Positions 1 through 4,716 of a stretch of 5,499 nt of DNA are shown piece by piece. The position numbers were made by a program, and so were the translations under genes. Each line of letters opens with the position of its first letter. Within the stretch, counting starts at the first letter, position 1. The notes below the pieces were generated by a model that made no database searches, was not told the DNA's origin, and saw only the letters and a program-made list of their open reading frames with translations. This stretch comes from Candidatus Falkowiibacteriota bacterium (GTDB taxonomy: Bacteria > Patescibacteriota > Patescibacteriia > Patescibacteriales > GWE2-39-37), in the NCBI GenBank assembly GCA_013335665.1, contig JAAXVE010000061.1, positions 1 to 5,499 on the forward strand, read 5' to 3'.

Positions 1-16
1 CGCACAATAAAATGTG

Positions 17-23
17 AAGGAGG
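17..23 (+). promoter_or_regulatory. Strong Shine-Dalgarno site
   Basis: AAGGAGG lies six bases before the ATG at 30, a near-perfect anti-16S match at ideal spacing. It fixes the start of the first gene. It is the only strong ribosome binding site seen ahead of any gene in the window, so this gene may be translated more strongly than its neighbours. Confidence 0.85.
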
Positions 24-29
24 CAGCTT

Positions 30-623
30 ATGCCAGTTAAACAAATCAGTCTGAATATCGTAATTGTCGATGAAAACCCAGACAGTGCCAGTATGCATCG
101 CTTTAAAATCGAACAGATGCTTGAGCGGATGGAGATTGGTGAAGTTGCAAAAACCACTTGGACTGTCGCAGATATCAAGATAACTGGCGACATGATCATT
201 ATCTATGGTTTTTCCGACAATAAGCTCATGGCCGAGACTATCGAGATGGCGAAAGTTATACAGGACATGACCGGTGTTATGACCAGAATCGCAGTTTCCG
301 ACAGCCGGACCGTTAGTGGTGCTTGCGGCCTCAAGAAGTGGTCAGGATATGCTGCTGTTTACGCCAGGGAAAAGATGGACATGATCGTAGATTGCCTGAA
401 AAACGGCATACAGACCAGCTGTCGTAGCAATCATCTTGATATTGAGATGCATCTCAATGAAACGGGAAAGCAGTCGCCAAAGTCAGCTGTAAAACGTCCT
501 TATGTCAGAGTGGTTGACACTGACGCCGCTAGGGCTGCGGAAATCGTTGAGAATCTTGTCAAAATGTCGTTTGGCAGGAAGCGGATTGTCGTAGAGATAA
601 TCAAAGGATTCATTCCTGCTTGA
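30..623 (+). CDS. Uncharacterised alpha/beta protein, possibly a degenerate receiver-like domain
   Basis: I do not recognise this 197-residue protein. It has no signal peptide or membrane segment, so it is probably cytoplasmic. The N-terminus reads as a beta strand ending in an acidic pair (NIVIVDENPD, about residues 9-18) followed by an amphipathic helix. Further strands are visible near residues 54-59 (MIIIYG) and 86-91. This beta-D-helix start recalls response-regulator receiver domains. However, the third strand lacks the phosphoacceptor Asp, so any such domain would be a non-phosphorylated pseudo-receiver. The last 40 residues (from about 158) again show strand, Asp, helix, strand (YVRVVDTDAARAAEIVENL), which may be an internal duplication. 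The gene stands alone: a strong Shine-Dalgarno fixes the ATG and an intrinsic terminator follows 24 bases after the TGA. It is a convincing gene by start signal and terminator, but its function is unknown. Confidence 0.85.
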   Translation: MPVKQISLNIVIVDENPDSASMHRFKIEQMLERMEIGEVAKTTWTVADIKITGDMIIIYGFSDNKLMAETIEMAKVIQDMTGVMTRIAVSDSRTVSGACGLKKWSGYAAVYAREKMDMIVDCLKNGIQTSCRSNHLDIEMHLNETGKQSPKSAVKRPYVRVVDTDAARAAEIVENLVKMSFGRKRIVVEIIKGFIPA

Positions 624-646
624 TTCGTTCATTGATTCAAAGGCGC

Positions 647-675
647 GGGCTATCGCAAGATAGCCCTTGTTTTTT
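647..675 (+). terminator. Intrinsic terminator after the first gene
   Basis: A perfect 8-bp stem, GGGCTATC (647-654) with GATAGCCC (659-666), is closed by a GCAA tetraloop of the GNRA type. It is followed by a T-rich run, TTGTTTTTT, at 667-675. This is a textbook Rho-independent terminator for rightward transcription and separates the first gene from the glycosyltransferase unit. Confidence 0.93.
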
Positions 676-677
676 AA

Positions 678-700
678 TTAAGAATATCGTTTATTCTTAA
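678..700. repeat. Perfect 9-bp inverted repeat, candidate operator
   Basis: TTAAGAATA (678-686) and TATTCTTAA (692-700) are exact reverse complements separated by five bases, giving a 23-bp two-fold symmetric site. No T-run follows and the arms are AT-rich, so a terminator is unlikely. The centre (689) falls about 33 bases before the transcription start predicted from the TATAAT at 710-715, so the site covers the -35 region. That is where a dimeric repressor would block polymerase, or where an activator could touch it. The regulator is not identified. Confidence 0.55.
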
Positions 701-706
701 GAAAGA

Positions 707-715
707 TGATATAAT
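707..715 (+). promoter_or_regulatory. Extended -10 promoter for the glycosyltransferase unit
   Basis: TGATATAAT combines a perfect -10 hexamer (TATAAT, 710-715) with an upstream TG in the extended -10 position. No good -35 hexamer lies 16-18 bases upstream; that stretch is occupied by the inverted repeat. An extended -10 can work without a -35. Transcription would start near 722, leaving a leader of roughly 18 bases to the ATG at 740, with no Shine-Dalgarno close to that ATG. Confidence 0.7.
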
Positions 716-739
716 TAAAGAGAATTAATCATAATTGTT

Positions 740-1921
740 ATGCCAGAAAACGTTCAAAAAAAATTGAACATCGCCATGGTTTGCGATCCAATCGACTATA
801 CAGCCGGTGCTTTTGTCTCGACTTTGCTTTTTGCCGACTTGCTCAAAAGTAGGGGACATAAGGTTATTTTTATTTCCGCCATGTCCCCCCAAAACAAGAA
901 GCCGATAGACTATTACAAGGGCACAAAAGTTTATAGGTTTGCCTCGGTGCTCCTGCCAAAGACTGAAAAACAGCTGTATGTCTCTTTCCCAACGAGCAGG
1001 AAGATACGGAAGATATTGTCAGACGAACAGATCGACATACTTCACAATACTATACCTACGCCTTCGTCCGTAATCGCGACCAAGGTTGCAAAATCAATGG
1101 GAGTTAAAATAGTGACCCATTCACACTCCCAGCCGGAAAATATTTTTTTGCATCTGCCAAAGATGATGCCTAAAAAGGCGTTGAATGTCGTTTATTACAA
1201 ATTCATGCACTGGCTTTACCGTCAGGCTGATGCGGTAATATATCCTTCGGAGTTTGCCAAGAGAATGTTTCCAGAGCTGCATGATGAAGTGCGAAGCGAG
1301 GTTATTTCCAATGGCGTTAATATCGAACGGTTTAAAAAAGTAGATGCCAGCAGGTTTTTTAAAAAATTCGAACTGGATAGGAGTAAGAAGCATCTGCTGT
1401 ACGTCGGGCGTTTCCATCCGGAAAAGTCAATCGAGACCTTGATTAATGCCACACCACAAATTATAAAGGAGTATCCCGAGTCGCATGTGATTATGGCCGG
1501 CTCCGGCCACATGGAAGATAAAATGAAGCGCTTGGCAAAAGATGTGGGCATGGACAAGCATATAACCTTCTGCGGCAGAGTGAATGATGAGGACTTGGTC
1601 CTAGCTTATAATGCAGCCGACATATTCGTCTTGCCATCGTTGGCTGAGCTGGAGGGCATGGTTGTGCTTGAAGCGATGGCCTGCGGCGATCCTATCCTGA
1701 TTGCAGATGCCAAATATAGCGCTTCTACGGATTTTGTTAAAGGCAACGGTTTTCTTTTTAAAGCAGAGGACTCTGGAGACTTGGCTGAAAAAGCTTTGGT
1801 GCTTTTGCGAGATGAAAAACTCAGGCAATCTATGGCTGAAGAAAGTTTGAGGGCTAGCCGAGAGTATGATATCAATCGTAGTGTGGACAGGATTTTAGAT
1901 CTTTTCTATTCTTTGCTTTAA
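740..1921 (+). CDS. GT4-family (GT-B fold) glycosyltransferase
   Basis: This 393-residue protein is a retaining glycosyltransferase that should move a sugar from a nucleotide-sugar donor to an acceptor on the cytoplasmic side of the membrane. The N-terminal Rossmann-like acceptor half starts at residue 10 with a Gly-containing loop (DYTAGAFVSTLL), and THSHSQPEN (126-134) supplies conserved histidines. The linker VISNGVNIERF (188-198) leads to the donor-binding half. There, YVGRFHPEKS (221-230) gives the phosphate-contacting Arg224 and Lys229, and Glu303/Glu311 form the EX7E motif before AMACGDP. Length is typical for GT4. There is no signal peptide or transmembrane helix. No Shine-Dalgarno is visible, but the ATG follows the promoter closely and the protein begins right at the fold. 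An alpha/beta hydrolase gene begins one base after the stop. Acceptor and sugar cannot be told from sequence; glycolipid or surface-polysaccharide synthesis are both possible. Confidence 0.95.
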   Translation: MPENVQKKLNIAMVCDPIDYTAGAFVSTLLFADLLKSRGHKVIFISAMSPQNKKPIDYYKGTKVYRFASVLLPKTEKQLYVSFPTSRKIRKILSDEQIDILHNTIPTPSSVIATKVAKSMGVKIVTHSHSQPENIFLHLPKMMPKKALNVVYYKFMHWLYRQADAVIYPSEFAKRMFPELHDEVRSEVISNGVNIERFKKVDASRFFKKFELDRSKKHLLYVGRFHPEKSIETLINATPQIIKEYPESHVIMAGSGHMEDKMKRLAKDVGMDKHITFCGRVNDEDLVLAYNAADIFVLPSLAELEGMVVLEAMACGDPILIADAKYSASTDFVKGNGFLFKAEDSGDLAEKALVLLRDEKLRQSMAEESLRASREYDINRSVDRILDLFYSLL

Positions 1922-1922
1922 T

Positions 1923-2732
1923 ATGCAGGAATTTTTTTATTCACCGAGGAATCTGTATTACAGGAAGAACGAAACGATTGCCGGTCGGGCTACTTTAGTG
2001 TTCGTGCACGGCATTTCAGGCAGTTCGTCCGCCTGGTTGCCATATGAACGCAAGTTCGAGAAGGAATATAATATTCTGACTTTCGACCTGCGCGGGCATG
2101 GGAAGTCAGGGAAGCCTAAAGGCTTGAAGGGGTACGCGATCAGCAAGTTCGCCGACGATCTGTTTGAGCTCATTCAATTTTTAGGAATAGATAGGCCTAT
2201 TATAATAAGCCATTCTTTCGGTAGCTTGATTGCCTTGGAATTTATAGCCAAGCACATGGATGTTGTTGATAAGGCAGTTTTTTTAAGCCCGAATCTTGCA
2301 CCCAAACAGATCATTTCTGGCAAGATTATTCGGCCACTTCTGGAGCTGGTCAAAGTTTTTAGCCTTTTTCCTTTTAATCAGAAAGCACGAGGGCATGTCG
2401 ACTATCAGCGCTTCGCAAACAGCGGTGATTGGAATATCCCTCGGATGATAGCTGATATAGGCATGACCAGTCTACCGGTTTACTTATATGGCACGAAACA
2501 GTCTTACAAAGTTGATTATCGAGACTTAGCTGGTAAAATAGATTTTCCTGTGCTCATCATGCACGGTAAGAAAGATTCCATCTTTCCTTTGAGTGGTGCG
2601 GTGAAGATGCATGAAAAAATAAAAAATTCCCGACTAATCGTGCTCGAGAATTCAAACCACATCCTAGTGCTTAATAATTTCAAAGAAGTCTCGGAGGCCA
2701 TTAGTGGATTTATAGTTTCTCCTTCTTCCTGA
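1923..2732 (+). CDS. Alpha/beta hydrolase
   Basis: This 269-residue protein of the alpha/beta hydrolase fold (esterase, lipase or related) has the full catalytic set. The oxyanion-loop motif FVHG is at 27-30 and DLRGHGKSG at 55-63. The nucleophile Ser98 lies in SHSFG, where the usual first Gly of GxSxG is Ser. Asp218 is in MHGKKD and the catalytic His246 in ENSNH. Residues about 125-195 form the variable lid that would set substrate choice. There is no export signal, so it is probably cytoplasmic. The ATG sits one base after the glycosyltransferase stop with no Shine-Dalgarno, suggesting translation by ribosomes finishing the upstream gene and a shared task, perhaps removing or adding an acyl or ester group on the glycosyltransferase product; that is inference. 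Its last 23 bases overlap the end of the opposing DedA-like gene. Substrate is unknown. Confidence 0.93.
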   Translation: MQEFFYSPRNLYYRKNETIAGRATLVFVHGISGSSSAWLPYERKFEKEYNILTFDLRGHGKSGKPKGLKGYAISKFADDLFELIQFLGIDRPIIISHSFGSLIALEFIAKHMDVVDKAVFLSPNLAPKQIISGKIIRPLLELVKVFSLFPFNQKARGHVDYQRFANSGDWNIPRMIADIGMTSLPVYLYGTKQSYKVDYRDLAGKIDFPVLIMHGKKDSIFPLSGAVKMHEKIKNSRLIVLENSNHILVLNNFKEVSEAISGFIVSPSS

Positions 2733-3285
2733 GACGCCTGGCTATCAAAAGATATCCGGCTAGAATAATAATAGCAATGGCTAGGGTAAATATCGCGATG
2801 TAATCGAAATATTTTCCGATGCGAACATATGATTGCCCAAAAAAGTAGCCGACAAGCATGAGTATGAGCGATTTCGGAGCGCTGCCGATAGTATTGAAGA
2901 GTAAGAACTTTCTGAAAGGCATGAGCGCCGTCCCTGCTGCAAAAAGGAATGCTGCTCCAATGCCATGTGAGGCCTTTCCGAGAAGGAGGGTTTTGCCGCT
3001 GTGGCGCTGGAAGTGTAGTTCAAGCGCTTTAAGCTTTTCATCAGGTAGACGGAACAGCTTTTGCCCGAAATTTCGCCCCCAACGCCCCAAAGCGTAATAA
3101 ATAGCATCGCCTGCCACGTCGCCGACTATAACTAATGGGTAGACGATGAAAAAGCTCATGAGGCCCTGAGCGACTAAGAAGCCGGCAATAATAGTTACTA
3201 TTGGCCCCTCGATGACGGTGGCCGGAAATAGAATTAGGTATTGATAGCTTGCCAGAGCGGCGTATATTTGCGCTAATGATTGCAT
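2710..3285 (-). CDS. VTT/DedA-family integral membrane protein
   Basis: This 191-residue polytopic membrane protein matches the DedA (SNARE-associated, VTT domain) family in length and pattern. The re-entrant-loop signature appears as FPATVIEGPIVTIIAGF (20-36) with acidic Glu26. It is followed by GDVAGDAIYYALGRWG (55-70), the usual G-D-x3-D/G..Y..GR motif. The second half holds GKASHGIGAAFLFAAGTALM (103-122), PFRKF and a late helix with Lys138. Many members have Arg in a RFxPGxR motif here; this protein has Lys104 and a His-Gly-Ile-Gly variant, so it belongs to a divergent branch. The tail is basic (RRLRKKEK). Studied DedA relatives translocate undecaprenyl phosphate or other lipids across the membrane, which fits a neighbourhood of envelope enzymes, but the substrate here is inferred only. 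The ATG at 3285 has a weak GAG-type site four bases upstream. Confidence 0.9.
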   Translation of the reverse strand: MQSLAQIYAALASYQYLILFPATVIEGPIVTIIAGFLVAQGLMSFFIVYPLVIVGDVAGDAIYYALGRWGRNFGQKLFRLPDEKLKALELHFQRHSGKTLLLGKASHGIGAAFLFAAGTALMPFRKFLLFNTIGSAPKSLILMLVGYFFGQSYVRIGKYFDYIAIFTLAIAIIILAGYLLIARRLRKKEKL

Positions 3286-3354
3286 ATATCTCTACTTTAA
3301 TGAATTGCTTCAAATATTGCAATCATAATCTTTTATTTTAATGGAAAGTGGTGA

Positions 3355-3420
3355 ATGAAAAATGAAGAAATAAAAATATGCTGCGTATTACCAGGCAGTA
3401 ATAAATTACGAGTATGGTAA
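3355..3420 (+). CDS. Possible 21-residue leader peptide
   Basis: A short ORF would encode MKNEEIKICCVLPGSNKLRVW. It has a weak Shine-Dalgarno-like GGAAAG (3343-3348) six bases ahead of its ATG. Its TAA ends seven bases inside the next gene, whose own ATG at 3414 has no good ribosome binding site. This geometry would allow translational coupling to the membrane protein gene. The adjacent cysteines are notable beside redox genes. An ORF of this size can arise by chance and there is no homology evidence, so treat it as a candidate only. Confidence 0.22.
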   Translation: MKNEEIKICCVLPGSNKLRVW

Positions 3421-3737
3421 CAAGTTATCACGTTTTGCCGATTGTGGCGGTAATCTGCCTAGCATATGTTGTGACCAGGTATTTGCATATTTCAGGTAAG
3501 ATTACGCTATATATGCATAGGAAAATATGGAATATAGTACTTGCCGTCTCATTTTTGGTTTCATGTTTGCTTGGCCTTGTTCTGGCTATCTTGATCGATC
3601 AGAATGTGGCTGTAAGCTGGTATGGAACTATACTGTGGCTGCACGTTGAGCTAGGAATTGTCCTGGCTGTAGTCGGGGCATTCCATGCCAGTTGGCACGT
3701 GAATTATTATCAGGCCGTTTTAAAAACAAAAAAATGA
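3414..3737 (+). CDS. Small three-helix membrane protein, probable b-type haem carrier (DUF4405/cytochrome b561-like)
   Basis: This 107-residue protein is almost entirely membrane-embedded, with helices at about 8-24, 37-61 and 73-97. The third helix has His77 and His91, fourteen residues apart, plus His95 (LHVELG...FHASWH). His35 sits just before helix 2 and His25 after helix 1. The 14-residue spacing on one helix is what respiratory cytochrome b proteins use to hold two haems on opposite membrane sides. The LHxxLG...H...H pattern resembles DUF4405 and ferric-reductase-like proteins. Haem binding is predicted, not shown; helix 2 offers no second buried His. An in-frame stop at 3402-3404 excludes an upstream ATG extension. 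The stop codon overlaps the next gene's start (ATGA), which ties this protein to the lipoprotein ferredoxin and suggests electron transfer across the membrane. Confidence 0.8.
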   Translation: MVTSYHVLPIVAVICLAYVVTRYLHISGKITLYMHRKIWNIVLAVSFLVSCLLGLVLAILIDQNVAVSWYGTILWLHVELGIVLAVVGAFHASWHVNYYQAVLKTKK

Positions 3738-4078
3738 AGAAAAAACACGAATTATACTTATTTTTCGTTGTTGCGGTTTTCATGATCAGCGTCCTTGGTG
3801 GGTGTTCGTCGAATGCGACAAAAACTTCGGACAACGGCAATGGAAAAGGTAAACAATCAGTTGTATCATCTGCTGCAAGCACTGATACAACCCTCCATCT
3901 GAGCATCACCTCCGGCTGTGTCGGTTGCGGCCATTGCATCAGGATTGATCCGGCGCATTTCAGCCAGGCACAAGGCAGTCGCACGCCGCAAGTGGTTTCC
4001 CAAAGCAATTTGGATTCATCCGATTTGCAAAGAGCAATAAATGGTTGCCGCGCAGGTGCGATAAGCTTGGCCAGTTAG
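3734..4078 (+). CDS. Lipoprotein with a single [4Fe-4S] ferredoxin site
   Basis: This 114-residue protein starts at the ATG overlapping the upstream TGA (ATGA). That start gives a classic lipoprotein signal: MKKK, a hydrophobic core (about 8-22) and lipobox LGGC with Cys24 as the lipidated residue. A Ser/Asn/Gly/Lys-rich tether (25-52) leads to the ferredoxin domain. Its CxxCxxC triplet (Cys62, Cys65, Cys68 in GCVGCGHCIRIDPAHF) and distant Cys105 (INGCRAGAISL) would bind one [4Fe-4S] cluster. The 37-residue gap from third to fourth Cys suits monocluster ferredoxins; the usual Pro after the last Cys is Arg. Ferredoxins normally work in the cytoplasm, so a lipid-anchored copy outside it is unusual. 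The signal lacks twin arginines, implying Sec export and cluster insertion after export, or an unrecognised route. It probably exchanges electrons with the membrane protein encoded just upstream. Confidence 0.9.
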   Translation: MKKKHELYLFFVVAVFMISVLGGCSSNATKTSDNGNGKGKQSVVSSAASTDTTLHLSITSGCVGCGHCIRIDPAHFSQAQGSRTPQVVSQSNLDSSDLQRAINGCRAGAISLAS

Positions 4079-4125
4079 TCTTGAGTCCCTATTAAAACAT
4101 AATGACACGACGGGTCGGCAAATAA

Positions 4126-4716
4126 ATGATTGATTTGGAAAAAACGCAAAATCTAACTGACGAGCAGGTGGTTAAATTAGTCTTGGAAGATCAGGATTAT
4201 TTTCTGGTAGTGATAAATCGTTACAAGACCAAGCTTTTCACCTTTATTAAGCGCTTGACCAACATCTGCGACGAAGATGCTGAAGATGTGCTACAGGAGG
4301 TTTTTTTGAAGATATATTTAAGCTTGAACGGCTTCGACAACGGTTTGAAATTTTCTTCTTGGGCGTATGCGATTACCAGGAATCAGGTCATTAGCAATCA
4401 TCGTAAATTAAAAGCCAGAGCAGAAGGCTATGCGGTCGGATTGGATGACGAGGCGGCAAGCAGGCTAGCATCAAAGATAGATGTAGAGAAAGACATGGAT
4501 TCATTGCTCGATAAACAGAAGATTTCTTTAATTCTGAATCGGCTGGATGAAAAATATCGCGAAGTATTAGTCCTGAAATTTATAGAAGAAAAAGATTACA
4601 AGGAGATATCAGACATTATTCGCAAACCGAGCGGGACGGTCGGTTCGATGATAAATAAAGCAAAAGAGCTTTTCAGGAAAGAGGCCGAGAAGCAAAATAT
4701 TAAAATAAGCTTATGA
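4126..4716 (+). CDS. ECF-type sigma-70 family RNA polymerase sigma factor
   Basis: This 196-residue alternative sigma factor directs RNA polymerase to a particular promoter set. Region 2 spans about 20-97 and contains the core-binding DAEDVLQEVFLKIY (51-64) and the -10-recognising stretch around FSSWAYAITRNQVISNHRK (76-94). A charged linker follows (about 98-133). Region 4 (about 134-188) has the ILNRLDEKYREVLVLKF helix and the helix-turn-helix DYKEISDIIRKPSGTVGSMI, ending KAKELFRK. Regions 1 and 3 are absent, as usual for the ECF class. It begins 47 bases after the lipoprotein ferredoxin with no terminator between them, so it may share that transcript. Its stop overlaps the ATG of the next membrane protein (ATGA), the arrangement common for sigma/anti-sigma pairs. 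No strong Shine-Dalgarno is visible. Target promoters cannot be deduced here. Confidence 0.95.
   Translation: MIDLEKTQNLTDEQVVKLVLEDQDYFLVVINRYKTKLFTFIKRLTNICDEDAEDVLQEVFLKIYLSLNGFDNGLKFSSWAYAITRNQVISNHRKLKARAEGYAVGLDDEAASRLASKIDVEKDMDSLLDKQKISLILNRLDEKYREVLVLKFIEEKDYKEISDIIRKPSGTVGSMINKAKELFRKEAEKQNIKISL

Noticed and set aside
1121..1875. Several antisense ORFs opposite the glycosyltransferase
   Set aside because: They lie opposite strongly conserved GT4 motifs, have no ribosome sites and show unlikely protein composition (Ser-, Phe- and Arg-rich).
2740..2766. Imperfect hairpin just after the hydrolase stop (GGCTATC...GATATCC)
   Set aside because: The stem has a mismatch, no T-run follows, and the region encodes the DedA-like C-terminus.
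2858..3097. Forward ORF inside the DedA-like gene
   Set aside because: It is opposite the DedA motifs, is rich in Ser/Arg/Pro with no recognisable fold, and has no start signal.
2781..3322. Alternative reverse-strand frames over the DedA-like gene
   Set aside because: The frame ending at 2710 encodes the recognisable DedA pattern along its length; the other frames do not.
3304..3323. Inverted repeat ATTGC-N10-GCAAT next to CATAAT between the divergent genes
   Set aside because: Five-base arms are easily found by chance in AT-rich DNA, and no matching -35 is present for CATAAT.
3692..3733. Upstream in-frame ATG for the ferredoxin lipoprotein
   Set aside because: It lies inside the preceding gene and would place 14 charged and polar residues ahead of a perfectly formed lipoprotein signal. 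The ATG at 3734 gives the ATGA overlap and a correct signal peptide.
4081..4117. TTGAGT and CATAAT ahead of the sigma gene, and the short palindrome CGAC-GG-GTCG (4108-4117)
   Set aside because: The two hexamers are only 11 bases apart, too close for a sigma-70 promoter, and the palindrome has only 4-bp arms.
30..4716. UGA recoding as in some CPR lineages
   Set aside because: UGA ends four genes at natural domain ends, two of them in ATGA overlaps, so it is read as stop here.
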